Part shown: piece by piece, positions 16,535-26,200 of the stretch | Layout of the letters: every line of letters starts with the position of its first letter | Numbering within the stretch: position 1 is the first letter of the stretch | Assembly: GCA_963715815.1 (NCBI GenBank) | Contig: OY970278.1 | Location: 62,001-126,000, forward strand | Direction: 5' to 3' | DNA from: JAFAMS01 sp963715815 | GTDB taxonomy: Bacteria > Vulcanimicrobiota > Vulcanimicrobiia > Vulcanimicrobiales > Vulcanimicrobiaceae | Length of the DNA stretch: 64,000 nt | Position numbers and translations under genes: made by a program | Notes under the pieces: generated by a model | Database searches by the model: none | Told to the model about the DNA's origin: nothing | Seen by the model: only the letters and a program-made list of their open reading frames with translations

Positions 16535-17425
16535 TTGACGCTTCCGCTGAAAGGCCCAGGCGGCGAGCCGATCGACATTCGTCGCACGCTCTGCTCGCAC
16601 GGTTTCGTCGATTTGGCGCCTAATGTCCCCGACGACGACTATCGCGGGATGACGACGACGCTCGCCCTGCGCGGCGGCGCGCGGACGATCCATTTTTCGG
16701 AATTCTCGCCCGGGACACTCGCGATCGACGTCGTGGGACCGCGGTCGAGCGCCGCCGCTCGCACCGAAATTGAGCAAGCGGTGCACGCGATGTTGGCACT
16801 CGACGACGATCTCTCGGCCTTCTACGCGCTCCTTGCCGGCGATCCGGCGCTCGAGTGGGCGACCAAAGGTGCGGGACGTTTATATCGTAGCCCCACTGCC
16901 TTCGAAGACGTCATCAAAACGATTCTCACGACGAATTGCGCGTGGTCGGCGACGATTCGGATGAACAACGCGCTCGTGCAGCACCTCGGCACGGTCGCGC
17001 CGGGTGGTGCGCATGCATTTCCGACGCCGCAAGCAATGGCCGAAGCACCGCTTTCATTTTACAAAAATGTCGTTCGTGCGGGTTATCGCGGACCATATCT
17101 ACGTTCGCTGGCGAAATCCGTCGTGAGCGGCGAGGTCGACCTCGAAGCGTTGCGCGCTGCAGATCGCACACGGCTCGACGACGAAGCACTCGAAGAGCAG
17201 TTGCGCGAGTTGCCGGGCGTTGGTCCGTACGCTGCAGCGCACATCATGATGCTGTTTGGGCGACGGCATCGTCTCGTGCTCGATTCCGCAACACGCCCGC
17301 GTTACGCGAAGCTTTCGGGACGCAAGGCAAAGGACTCGACGATCGTCCGAAGGTTCGCTCGCTATCGAAATGACGCAGGACTCGCATTTTGGCTGTACAT
17401 AACTCGACATTGGGTGGACGAATGA
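16535..17425 (+). CDS. HhH-GPD superfamily DNA glycosylase
   Basis: A 296-residue base-excision repair glycosylase of the AlkA/OGG-like helix-hairpin-helix type. The hairpin and Gly/Pro-rich loop is 'LRELPGVGPYAAAHIMMLFG', followed by 'LVLDSATR' holding the expected catalytic Asp. 'FEDVIKTILTTNCAW' is the conserved helix seen in AlkA relatives. No C-terminal four-Cys cluster is present, so it is not a Nth/MutY type. I prefer TTG 16535, since the longer frame from 16475 overlaps the divergent binding-protein start; other start codons are possible. The stop overlaps the next gene by 4 nt. Confidence 0.86.
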   Translation: MTLPLKGPGGEPIDIRRTLCSHGFVDLAPNVPDDDYRGMTTTLALRGGARTIHFSEFSPGTLAIDVVGPRSSAAARTEIEQAVHAMLALDDDLSAFYALLAGDPALEWATKGAGRLYRSPTAFEDVIKTILTTNCAWSATIRMNNALVQHLGTVAPGGAHAFPTPQAMAEAPLSFYKNVVRAGYRGPYLRSLAKSVVSGEVDLEALRAADRTRLDDEALEEQLRELPGVGPYAAAHIMMLFGRRHRLVLDSATRPRYAKLSGRKAKDSTIVRRFARYRNDAGLAFWLYITRHWVDE

Positions 17426-18225
17426 GCGCATACGAAACATTTCTCAAACTACATCAGGGCAAAGAAGCTTTCATCATGCCGAACGCATGGGACGGAGCAT
17501 CGGCCGCATTGCTGAAGCGCGCAGGTTTTCGCGCGCTCGGCAGCACGTCAGCGGGGATTGCATTCGCACTTGGCCGGCAAGACGGGCGCCACGCAGTTTC
17601 ACTCGAGGAAGCGATCGACAACGCCAAATTGTTGTCGCGCGCAAGCGGTCTTCCGATCAACGGCGATTTGGAAGATGGATTCGGTCCGAGTCCGGATGAT
17701 TGCGCCCGAACGGTTCAAGCTGCGATCGATGCGGGTCTCGGTGGAGTCGGCATCGAGGACACGACGGCAGACCCCGCTGGACCGATTCACTGCTTCGATG
17801 CAGCTGTTGCGCGCGTGCGTGCTGCTGCCAAAGCTGCGCGCGGCAAAATCGTGCTGACCGGCCGCACCGACAACTACCTGAACGGACGCGAGGATCTCGA
17901 CGACACGATCCGCCGCCTCGTCGCATTTGCAGAAGCCGGCGCCGACGTATTGTACGCACCCGCATTGCCTGACATGGATGCGATTGAGAAAGTCATCGCC
18001 GCCGTCGCGCCAAAACCGGTCAACGTTTTAATCGGTCCGGGAACCGGTATCGTTCCGGTCAGCCGGCTTTCAGCCGCCGGCGTTAAACGCATCAGCCTCG
18101 GCGGTGCGCTCTATCGCGTTGCGATGTCCGCGCTCGAGCAAACCGCTAAAGCAATGCTCGCGGGCGATCTCAAACCCGCGACGACCGGCGTTCCGTTCGG
18201 AGAGCTTACGGCGCTCTTCCCTTAA
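17422..18225 (+). CDS. Isocitrate lyase/PEP mutase family protein
   Basis: A 267-residue (beta/alpha)8 enzyme of the PEP mutase/isocitrate lyase superfamily. Start ATG 17422 overlaps the glycosylase stop and gives 'FIMPNAWDGASAALLKRAGF', the family N-terminus. Mg2+-binding regions are 'GLPINGDLEDGFG' and 'GVGIEDTTADPAGPI'. The lyase loop 'K[KR]CGH' is absent, so it is not an isocitrate or methylisocitrate lyase; an oxaloacetate decarboxylase or phosphonopyruvate-type function is more likely. A gap of 80 nt follows before the Lrp regulator. Confidence 0.88.
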   Translation: MSAYETFLKLHQGKEAFIMPNAWDGASAALLKRAGFRALGSTSAGIAFALGRQDGRHAVSLEEAIDNAKLLSRASGLPINGDLEDGFGPSPDDCARTVQAAIDAGLGGVGIEDTTADPAGPIHCFDAAVARVRAAAKAARGKIVLTGRTDNYLNGREDLDDTIRRLVAFAEAGADVLYAPALPDMDAIEKVIAAVAPKPVNVLIGPGTGIVPVSRLSAAGVKRISLGGALYRVAMSALEQTAKAMLAGDLKPATTGVPFGELTALFP

Positions 18226-18274
18226 ACGTACTCGGACGGCCGGAAACCCATGAATAAACCGCCGCAGGTCCGGG

Positions 18275-18282
18275 TATAAGAT
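18275..18282 (+). promoter_or_regulatory. Possible -10 element upstream of the Lrp/AsnC operon
   Basis: TATAAGAT lies 24 nt before the regulator ATG in an otherwise GC-rich 80-nt gap. The matching -35 region (about 18252, TGAATA) is weak, as expected for a promoter needing an activator such as the adjacent Lrp-type protein. Weak support only. Confidence 0.3.
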
Positions 18283-18305
18283 CGAACGAATCGACTATCT
18301 CAATC

Positions 18306-18791
18306 ATGATTAGCACCGATCTGTTCGGCAACTCTGAACTGGACGAGCTCGACGTCCGGCTTTTGGACGCGCTCCAACGAAATGCCCGTTCCACCTACGC
18401 CGAGCTAGGGCAGATCGTCGGGCTGAAGCCCCCTGCCGTCCACGACCGAGTGAAGCGACTCGAGACCCGGGGTTACGTGCGCGGATACGGCGCTCGGCTC
18501 GACGGCCGGCTGCTCGGGCTCGAGCTGGTCGCCTTCATCGGCTGCTACTCGGCCCCGGACGCGAACTACGACGCCCTCGTGGCGGACCTCGCCGCGCTCC
18601 CGGAAGTCTGCGAAGTCCATAGCGTTGCCGGCGAGGAGAGCTTCATCATCAAGACGGTCACGCGCTCGACCGCCCACCTCGACGAACTCCTCGGTCGCCT
18701 CAAGCGCATTGCGGGCGTCGCCCGCACCAAGACGACCGTTGTTCTTTCCACGCCCTTCGAGCGCGGCGGTATCGCCGTGAACGTCTCGTGA
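18306..18791 (+). CDS. Lrp/AsnC family transcriptional regulator
   Basis: A 161-residue feast/famine regulator. The N-terminal helix-turn-helix is 'LDELDVRLLDALQRNARSTY' then 'AELGQIVGLKPPAVHDRVKRL'; the C-terminal RAM effector domain spans about 80-155 ('LVAFIGCYSAPDANYDALV', 'VCEVHSVAGEESFIIKTV'). Such proteins sense amino acids. Its stop overlaps the diaminohexanoate dehydrogenase GTG by 4 nt, so it very likely controls the lysine genes downstream, with lysine or beta-lysine as candidate effector. Confidence 0.93.
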   Translation: MISTDLFGNSELDELDVRLLDALQRNARSTYAELGQIVGLKPPAVHDRVKRLETRGYVRGYGARLDGRLLGLELVAFIGCYSAPDANYDALVADLAALPEVCEVHSVAGEESFIIKTVTRSTAHLDELLGRLKRIAGVARTKTTVVLSTPFERGGIAVNVS

Positions 18792-19858
18792 TCGCGCCCG
18801 CACCCGGCGTGGCCAAGAGCTGCCGCTACGGGACGCATCGCGTCATCGAGCCGGCCGGCGCTTTGCCGCAGGGCGCGTGGCGCCTCGATAACACTCCCAC
18901 GGCGCTCGAAAATGAGATCTTGTGTGGAGTTGAAGCGCTCTCTATCGATTCCGCGAGCTTCCGTCAAATGCGCGAAGCCGCCGGCGATGATCCCGATAAG
19001 GTCGGCGAGGCGATCATGGAGACCGTCGCGTCCCGCGGAAAGCAGCACAATCCCGTTACCGGCAGCGGCGGCATGTTCGTCGGCCGCGTCCTCGACGTTG
19101 GCGCCAACCTCGCCGGCGCGTGCGAGGTCCATGTTGGTGACCGCATCGCATCCCTCGTCTCGCTGACGCTCACGCCTCTCTCGCTCGAACGCATTCGCGG
19201 CATCGATATGAAGACTGCGCGCGTCGATGTCGACGGTCGCGCGATCTTGTTTGCCTGTGCTCACTTCGCCCGGCTGCCCGAAGACATTCAGACGGGTGTC
19301 GCGCTCGCCGTCCTCGACGTCGCGGGGGCGCCCGCCCAAGTGCGGCGGCTGGCACAGCCCGGTTCTACCGTCGTCGTCATCGGCGCGGACGGCAAATCGG
19401 GATTGCTGGCCTGCGCGCAAGCGAAGGCGCGAGTCGGTTCGAGCGGCCGCGTCATCGGGATCGCACCGGATGCCGGCTCTCCTGGGGCACAGCTCTTGCG
19501 CTCGCTCAACCTGGTCGACGACTTCATCGAAGCCGACGCCCGGAAGGCTGGTTCGCTGCTGGCGATCCTGCCCGACCGCATCCCCGGGCTGGCAGACCTC
19601 GTTGTTAACTGCGTGAACGTGCCCGGTACCGAGCAAGCCTCGATTCTGTGCGCACGCGACGAGGGAACCGTTTATTTCTTTTCGATGTGCACGTCGTTCA
19701 CCGCAGCCGCGCTCGGCGCTGAAGGCGTGGGCAAAGACGTAACTATGATCGTCGGAAACGGTTACACCAAGGGGCACGCCGAGCTCGCGCTCGGCACGTT
19801 GCGCGCGAACCGTCCGTTGCTCGATTACTTCACGGAGACCTACGGCAAGTCAGCATGA
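18788..19858 (+). CDS. kdd: L-erythro-3,5-diaminohexanoate dehydrogenase
   Basis: A 356-residue enzyme that oxidatively deaminates 3,5-diaminohexanoate to 5-amino-3-oxohexanoate in lysine fermentation. The N-terminal signature 'YGTHRVIEPAGALPQGAWRL', then 'ALENEILCGVEALSIDSASF' and 'VASRGKQHNPVTGSGGMFVG' match Kdd closely. A Rossmann-type NAD region follows ('STVVVIGADGKSGLLACAQAK'). It is flanked by overlaps on both sides (regulator and kamA), so all three are one transcript. The preceding enzymes beta-lysine 5,6-aminomutase (KamDE) and the later Kce/Kal are not in this window. Confidence 0.92.
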   Translation: MIAPAPGVAKSCRYGTHRVIEPAGALPQGAWRLDNTPTALENEILCGVEALSIDSASFRQMREAAGDDPDKVGEAIMETVASRGKQHNPVTGSGGMFVGRVLDVGANLAGACEVHVGDRIASLVSLTLTPLSLERIRGIDMKTARVDVDGRAILFACAHFARLPEDIQTGVALAVLDVAGAPAQVRRLAQPGSTVVVIGADGKSGLLACAQAKARVGSSGRVIGIAPDAGSPGAQLLRSLNLVDDFIEADARKAGSLLAILPDRIPGLADLVVNCVNVPGTEQASILCARDEGTVYFFSMCTSFTAAALGAEGVGKDVTMIVGNGYTKGHAELALGTLRANRPLLDYFTETYGKSA

Positions 19859-21210
19859 TTTCACTCGATCGTCCAGTTCAGTCACTCGAGCACCGCGAGC
19901 TTCTCGGCGGCGAGTTTTGGCGTGCCGTTCCCAAATTCCGTGACGTCGATGAAGCGACGTTCCTGGATCACGTTTGGCAAGGCCGCAACTCCGTCAAAAC
20001 GCCGGAAGAGCTGCTCGAAACGATCAAAGGTCACGCGCCGCCTGCATTCATCGAAGATGCACGCAACGGATTTGCGCATGCGCCGATGGCCGTTCGCGTC
20101 TCGCCGTACATGTTATCGCTGATCGATTGGAACGATCCGTACAACGATCCGATTCGCCGGCAATTTATCCCGCTGAAATCCGGCATGCGTCCCGATCATC
20201 CGCGCTTGACGCTCGATTCGCTGCACGAGCGCGCCGATGCGCCCGTCCCCGGGCTCGTACACCGCTACGCCGACAAAGCACTGTTCATCGCGCTGCAAAC
20301 ATGCCCCGTGTACTGCCGCTTCTGCACGCGTTCATACGCGATCGGGCCGGACACGAGCGACGTCGAGAAAGTGCATCTGACGACGCCGCACGAGTGGCAG
20401 CGTATTTTCGATTACATTGCATCGCGGCCGGAGCTCGAGGATATCGTGATCTCGGGCGGCGACGTGTATCAGCTTCCGCCACGCAGCATCACGCTGATCG
20501 GCGAGGCATTGCTGGCGATTCCACACGTCCGCCGCATGCGCTTTGCGACCAAAGGTCCCGCCGTGATGCCAATGAAGCTGCTGACCGACAATCCGTGGCT
20601 CGATGCGCTGACCGCCATCGTCACCGAAGGCCGCGTGCTCGGCAAAGAAGTCGTGATCCACACGCACTTCAATCATCCTAAAGAGATTACGCAGATCACA
20701 CAGCGGGCGATGCAGCGCCTCTTCGAGCGCGGCATCATCGTGCGCAATCAAAGCGTCCTGATGCGCGGCGTCAACGACGACGAGCAAACGATGGAGCTGC
20801 TCGTGAAGCGGCTCTCGTACGTCAACGTGCACCCGTACTACGTGTACATGCACGATCTGGTTAAGGGCGTCGAAGAGCTGCGTACCACGATACAGCGCGC
20901 GATCGATATCGAGAAGTATGTCCGCGGCGCGACGGCCGGCTTCAATACGCCGACGTTCGTCTGCGACGCCCCGGGCGGCGGCGGCAAACGCGACGTGCAC
21001 TCGCTCGAATATTACGATCGCGAGAACGGCATCGCGGTCTATACGGCTCCGAGCGTCAAGCCCGGCAAATATTTCGTTTACTTCGATCCGATCCAAGAAC
21101 TCAGCACGCCCGCGCAAGCACGCTGGAAGCTTCCCGAGCAGCAAGAGATGATGCTCGCAGCCGCGCTCGAGCATGCCGGTGCGACGCTGCGCGATCTCGT
21201 AACGGCGTAG
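19855..21210 (+). CDS. kamA: Lysine 2,3-aminomutase
   Basis: A 451-residue radical-SAM, PLP-dependent enzyme that converts L-lysine to beta-lysine. The [4Fe-4S] motif is 'CPVYCRFCTRSY' (C-x3-C-x2-C), preceded by 'DKALFIALQT'; 'DIVISGGDVYQLP' is the SAM-binding GGD region; 'FVCDAPGGGGKRDVHS' holds the PLP lysine. 'VRNQSVLMRGVNDD' is also typical. The start overlaps kdd by ATGA. Together with kdd this supports lysine degradation through beta-lysine, although a beta-lysine osmolyte or modification role cannot be excluded for KamA. Confidence 0.94.
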   Translation: MISLDRPVQSLEHRELLGGEFWRAVPKFRDVDEATFLDHVWQGRNSVKTPEELLETIKGHAPPAFIEDARNGFAHAPMAVRVSPYMLSLIDWNDPYNDPIRRQFIPLKSGMRPDHPRLTLDSLHERADAPVPGLVHRYADKALFIALQTCPVYCRFCTRSYAIGPDTSDVEKVHLTTPHEWQRIFDYIASRPELEDIVISGGDVYQLPPRSITLIGEALLAIPHVRRMRFATKGPAVMPMKLLTDNPWLDALTAIVTEGRVLGKEVVIHTHFNHPKEITQITQRAMQRLFERGIIVRNQSVLMRGVNDDEQTMELLVKRLSYVNVHPYYVYMHDLVKGVEELRTTIQRAIDIEKYVRGATAGFNTPTFVCDAPGGGGKRDVHSLEYYDRENGIAVYTAPSVKPGKYFVYFDPIQELSTPAQARWKLPEQQEMMLAAALEHAGATLRDLVTA

Positions 21211-21212
21211 TT

Positions 21213-21767
21213 TTGCGTCTTTGCGTCTTCTGCGGTTCGAAGACCGGGGACGACCCGCGTTTTTCGCAAGCCGCAACTGAAACCGGAACGTTGCTCGCCG
21301 AGCGCGGCATCGGCGTCGTCTACGGCGGCGGACGCGTTGGACTCATGGGCATCCTGGCAGATGCGGCGCGCGCCGCCGGCGGCGAAGTGATCGGCGTGAT
21401 CCCGCAATCGCTCGCCGAGCGCGAGATTGCGCATTCGGATCTCACGCAGCTGCACGTCGTCGAAACGATGCACGAGCGCAAGGCACTGATGGCCGAGCTT
21501 TCCGTCGGCTTCATCGCCCTGCCAGGCGGCTTCGGAACGCTCGAAGAGTTTTGCGAAGTGATCACCTGGTCGCAGCTCGGGATTCACACCAAGCCCTGCG
21601 GCATCTTGAACGTCGCCGGCTACTTCGACAACTTAATCGCGATGTTCGATTACGCCGTCGAGCACGGATTCATCAGCGATGCAAATCGTGAGATCGTGCT
21701 CGAGTCCGAGAAACCGGCTGAGCTGATCGAACGCATGCTGGAATTAACGGAAGTCGGCCTGCGTTAG
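21213..21767 (+). CDS. LOG family protein (TIGR00730, Rossmann-like)
   Basis: A 184-residue protein of the LOG family, often annotated as cytokinin riboside 5'-monophosphate phosphoribohydrolase or nucleotide 5'-monophosphate nucleosidase. 'GVVYGGGRVGLMGILADAA', 'MHERKALMAELSVGFIALPG' and 'GGFGTLEEFCEVITWSQLG' contain the conserved PGGxGTxxE active site. The TTG start lies 2 nt after kamA, giving 'LRLCVFCGSKTGDDPRF'. Its last 24 nt overlap the convergent LolA-like gene. A metabolic link to lysine is not evident. Confidence 0.92.
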   Translation: MRLCVFCGSKTGDDPRFSQAATETGTLLAERGIGVVYGGGRVGLMGILADAARAAGGEVIGVIPQSLAEREIAHSDLTQLHVVETMHERKALMAELSVGFIALPGGFGTLEEFCEVITWSQLGIHTKPCGILNVAGYFDNLIAMFDYAVEHGFISDANREIVLESEKPAELIERMLELTEVGLR

Positions 21768-22418
21768 CCCCGTATTGACGCGAAGATCATGGATGTCCCA
21801 TTGCTCGAGCAGCGTGTCGCCCGCGTAACGCACGCGCCGTAATGGCAAATTCGTGTGCGGATCGACGATAAGCGCATCTTTCGTCACTGCTAAGACGTCT
21901 TTGTCAGAATAGCCGGGACATGCGATCGGCGCGTCGCCGCCGAGCACCAGCTCGATCGTCGGAATACCGTCGATCACTGGACCGTCGTGCTCGCGCACGA
22001 ACTCGGCGTGAGCATCGTAGCACGCCAGCGCTTCGCCGAAATTGGCGCTGGCGATGGTATTGCCGCGCGGTGACGTCACCATGTGGTCGTGCAGCGGAAA
22101 CGGAACGCGCACGCCGGCCAGCATCCCGTGATGGAAGACGATCACCTTATCGCCGCCGTTCCAGATCGCAACCATCCCGCGCAGAGGCCCATCCATGACC
22201 TCGGCTTTAACGTGATCGGGGCGCATATAGCTGAAATGAAAATGCCGCGCCGTAGGCTGGTCCGCATCGAACTCTTCCGTGACGATGTTAGCCTGGTAAT
22301 CATTGACCTTTGCCCACGTCGCATCGAGCATGCCAAGCTCAACAGGACCCGAGGCCGCCCCTACGGGGAGTGCCGCCAGCAATAGCAAGGCGGTCAGTCC
22401 CCCGACCATCGATCTCAC
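21744..22418 (-). CDS. LolA-fold/DUF1571-like periplasmic protein
   Basis: A 224-residue secreted protein with signal peptide 'MVGGLTALLLLAALPVGAAS'. The mature part has alternating strands of the outer-membrane lipoprotein-carrier fold: 'YQANIVTEEFDADQPTARHF', 'FSYMRPDHVKAEVMDGPLRG' and 'VDPHTNLPLRRVRYAGDTL'. Relatives carry lipids or lipoproteins in the periplasm. The gene stands alone on the minus strand, divergent from the FMN-type protein (76 nt between starts), and its 3' end overlaps the LOG gene. Confidence 0.72.
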   Translation of the reverse strand: MRSMVGGLTALLLLAALPVGAASGPVELGMLDATWAKVNDYQANIVTEEFDADQPTARHFHFSYMRPDHVKAEVMDGPLRGMVAIWNGGDKVIVFHHGMLAGVRVPFPLHDHMVTSPRGNTIASANFGEALACYDAHAEFVREHDGPVIDGIPTIELVLGGDAPIACPGYSDKDVLAVTKDALIVDPHTNLPLRRVRYAGDTLLEQWDIHDLRVNTGLTQADFR

Positions 22419-22494
22419 CGGGTTAGATTATGCCACACATCTTAGCCATATCTGAGGGCGGGTTTGCCCAGAAGCGTTGACGTACAATCTTTAC

Positions 22495-22920
22495 ATGACG
22501 ACGCCGCCGTTTTTCCATCCCGACACACGGCGAGCCGACCTCGCGTGGACCGACTGGGACGAAGTTCGCGCATGGTTGGATAGCCAAAGCTTTTGCCGCG
22601 TTGCTATAAACGAAGATCCGTGGCCTTACGTCGTCGCGCAGACTTATTCGTTTACCGGCGAGGCCTTTGTAATGCACTTCTCACGCAGCGGACGTCTGGC
22701 GCGATTGATCGGCGACAATCCATTGATCACGATCGAGGTCGACGAGCCGCGCGGACACATGGATGCAATCAGTGGAGCAATTGGATACCACAGCGTCGTA
22801 GCGCGCTGCCGCGCGACGATTGAAGACGTGCCGATTGCCGACGGCTACATCGCGCGCGTAACCGCAGAGATCGTTTTACTCTCGGCGAAGCAACGCGCGC
22901 TTCCCGAGCACACCGTCTAG
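22495..22920 (+). CDS. Pyridoxamine 5'-phosphate oxidase-like flavin protein
   Basis: A 141-residue split-barrel protein of the PPOX/FMN-binding family. 'QSFCRVAINEDPWPYVVAQT', 'FVMHFSRSGRLARLIGDNPL' and 'ITIEVDEPRGHMDAISGAIG' follow the usual order (flavin-binding strand, 'H..R.G.....I..N..V'). Such proteins bind FMN or F420 or act in heme or nitroimidazole reduction. ATG 22495 is preferred to the upstream in-frame TTG 22477, which would precede the conserved region with no extra motif. It converges with the VOC gene with 1 nt between them. Confidence 0.82.
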   Translation: MTTPPFFHPDTRRADLAWTDWDEVRAWLDSQSFCRVAINEDPWPYVVAQTYSFTGEAFVMHFSRSGRLARLIGDNPLITIEVDEPRGHMDAISGAIGYHSVVARCRATIEDVPIADGYIARVTAEIVLLSAKQRALPEHTV

Positions 22921-22921
22921 C

Positions 22922-23272
22922 TTACTTCTTTAGCTGATGGAGGGCGAAGCGATTGCCTTCCGGATCCGTAACGAAGCACGCCTGACAATTCGGAAACTCG
23001 TGAAGCTCGCTGACCGTGACATTGTTTTGCACGAGCTTGTCGCGCATTTCGCCGATGTTGTCGACCTCGAACGAAACGCCCGTAGATTTTCCGGGCATAA
23101 ATCCGAGCGGCGTACCGTCACCGACTCCGAATGCCGTGGAGCCGACGTTGAACTCGACCCAGTGATCGCCGAACGATTGTCCAGGCTGTAAGCCGATCAT
23201 GTCGCGATAGAACGCCCTCGCGGCGGGCACGTCCTTAACCGAGTACGCGCAGAACGCGATATCTTTCACCAT
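22922..23272 (-). CDS. VOC/glyoxalase family protein
   Basis: A 116-residue vicinal-oxygen-chelate protein with paired beta-alpha-beta-beta-beta modules. 'IAFCAYSVKDVPAARAFYRD' opens the first module and 'FPNCQACFVTDPEGNRFALH' closes the second with the usual Glu/His metal region. The fold covers glyoxalases, fosfomycin-type transferases and dioxygenases; the ligand is unknown. It lies 7 nt downstream of the oxoglutarate dehydrogenase gene on the same strand and is probably cotranscribed. Confidence 0.85.
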   Translation of the reverse strand: MVKDIAFCAYSVKDVPAARAFYRDMIGLQPGQSFGDHWVEFNVGSTAFGVGDGTPLGFMPGKSTGVSFEVDNIGEMRDKLVQNNVTVSELHEFPNCQACFVTDPEGNRFALHQLKK

Positions 23273-23279
23273 AGTTTCA

Positions 23280-26200
23280 CTACTCCGTAAGCGCTTCTTT
23301 TACGACGCGTTCCTGTTCCGCAGCGTGCGCGCCCGGATAACCTTCGCTCGGGCTTGCACGATACGGACGGCCGACATACTCGATGTCGCCGAGTTTCTTC
23401 GGCAGCTTTTCGAGGAGACGCCGCCGCACGTGAGCGCGCGCGCCCATGTTCTTCGGCTCTTCCTGAACCCAGACAATCTTTTTCGCGTTCGGATATCCCT
23501 CGAGGACCGAGATGATCTGCTTTCGCGGTAGCGGTGAGAGCAGCTCGACGCGCACGATCGCGGTCTTCTGCATCTTCGCATAGCCCGGATCGGCGACCAA
23601 GTCGTGATAGATCTTTCCGCTGCAAAGAATCACGCGCTCGACGGCTTTGCGATTCTTCGACATCTTCGGATCGTCGATGACTTGTTGGAATCCACCTTTC
23701 GCGAGCTCATCGAGCGTCCCGAATGAGACTGCATTGCGCAGCAGCGATTTCGGCGTGAAGATCACCATCGGGAAACCGTGGTGGTCGAGCGCCTGCATTC
23801 GTAAGAGATGGAAGTACTGCGCTGACGTCGACGGAACCGCGACGCGAATGTTCCCTTCGGCCGAGAGCTGCAGGAAGCGTTCGATACGTCCGCTCGAGTG
23901 TTCCGGGCCCATTCCTTCGTAACCGTGCGGGAGCAGTAACGTCAAACGCGACTTCTGATCCCACTTCGAAAAACCAGCGGCCATGAATTGATCGATAATG
24001 ATCTGCGCGCCGTTTGAGAAATCGCCGAACTGTGCTTCCCACAACACCATGGCTTCTTCGGAAACGACGCTGTAGCCGTATTCGAATCCGACGCATGCGT
24101 ATTCCGAGAGTGGGCTGTTGTAGATTTCGAATGACGCTTTGGCACCCGAAATATGTTGCAACGGAACGTAGCGCACGTTGGTATTGGCATCGTGCAAGAC
24201 GGCGTGGCGATGACTGAAGGTTCCGCGCTCGGTGTCTTGGCCCGTCAGGCGCACCGGCGTACCTTGCGAGATCATCGACGCGTAGGCAAACCATTCGGCA
24301 AGGCCCCAGTCGATGGCGCCCGTTGCTTCGAGTTCTTCCTCGCGTTTGCTGAATTGGCGCTCGAGCTTCGTGCTGAGCGCAAAGCCTTCGGGGACCCGGG
24401 TCAGCTCGTGACTCCAGCCGAGCAGTTTCTCTCGCGCGACGCGCGTGTCGGTTGTCTCATCGGTCGCGTAGTCCGTCGTCGACTTGTTGATCAGCAACGT
24501 AGCGTGCTGTTTTGCCTCTGCGTGTTGTTCCGCGAGCCGGTCATTAGCCGCTTCGACGAGCTGATCGGCTTGTTGCTGCGTGACGATTCCTTGCGCAACG
24601 AGATTCGCAGCAAAGAGTTCGCGCACCGTCGGATGATTCTTGATCTTCTCGTAGATGCCGGGCTGCGTGTATGCCGGCTCGTCTTGCTCGTTGTGTCCGA
24701 AACGCCGGTATCCGATCACGTCGATGAGCACGTCGCGTCCGAACTTGACGCGGAAATCGAGTGCAAAGTGCACGGCGCTCATGCACGCTTCAACATCATC
24801 CGCGTTGACGTGCACGATCGGCACGTCGAAGCCCTTGGCGAGATCGCTTGCATAACGCGTCGAGCGCCCCTGATCCGGATCGGTCGTGAATCCGAGTTGA
24901 TTATTTGCGATCAGATGAATCGTGCCGCCGGTCGTGTAGCCCGCGAGCGACTGCATGTTGAGAACTTCGGCGACGACGCCTTGCGCCGGAAACGCCGCAT
25001 CACCGTGCACGAGAATCGGCGCCGCATTGTGCATATGCTGCACGGGCGGGTTCACGTCGTGATCGGTCTGGTATGCGCGCGTCATGCCTTCGACGACGCC
25101 GTTGACGGCTTCGAGGTGACTCGGATTGCTGGCGAGGTGCACGTCGATCTTCGTGCCGCTGGGCGTCATGTAGACTCCGTCGGCGCCATGGTGATACTTG
25201 ACGTCGCCGAGCGCGTCGTTGCCCTCTTCTTGTTCGCCGCGCATCTTTGCGGCTTCGAACTCGCCCAGCAGCTCCTGGTACGGACGGTTGACGACGTGCG
25301 CGATCGTCGCGAGACGGCCGCGATGCGCCATGCCGATGACCGCGGCTTTCGTACCGTCGTCTGCCAGCATCGTGATGATCTCCTCGAGCATCGGGATCAT
25401 CACGTCGAGCCCTTCGATCGAGAACGTTTTCTGGCCGAGGAAATTCTTGCGCATATAGCGCTCCATCGCCTCGACCTTCGTGAGGCGTCCGAGCACTTGC
25501 ACCATGCGTTCGTTCGAAAGCTTGATGCGATGCAATCCGCCTTCGATGTATTCGCGCAGCCAGCGGCGCTGTTCGCGATTCGAAATGTGCTCGATTTGGT
25601 ACGCGATCTGACCCGCGTACGTGTCGCGCAATTTTGGCAGAATATCGGCGAGCGAATTGCCTTGGAGTTTGGTGTGCAGTGCCGCACCGGGAATCGCCGA
25701 CATGAGCGCAGGCGTCAAACCGTAGCTACGCGGATCGAGTCCTTCGTCGCCCGGCGGCTCGGATCCGAGCGGATCGAGATTCGCCGCGAGATGTCCGTGC
25801 ATGCGATAGGCGTTGAGAATCGCGGTTCCGGCCGCAACACCGCGCAAAAGCTCGAGGCTGGGCGCGCTTCCGGAAACAGGCGTGCCCGTTGCAGCTTCGC
25901 TCGCCGGCGCGAGGCCGCGCGCAGACGGCGTCACACCGTACGCAGTAAAGATCGCATCGTAGAACGCGTTGTCGCCAAGCAGCTGATCGATCCGACGCAA
26001 AAATTCGCCCGAGAGCGCACCTTGAATCACGCGATGATCGTAGGTGCTCGTCATCGTCATGACTTTCTCGACGCCGAGCAGCTGAAGTGCTTGCGGCGGT
26101 GATTTCGCAAAACCCGGCGGCAGAGCGATTGAACCGGTCGCGACGATTACGCCTTGTCCCGCCATGAGTCGCGGCACGGATGCAACGGTACCGATGCCGC

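Noticed and set aside
24153..26102. 649-residue plus-strand frame inside the oxoglutarate dehydrogenase gene
   Set aside because: Antisense shadow of a strongly conserved multidomain gene; no recognisable domain.
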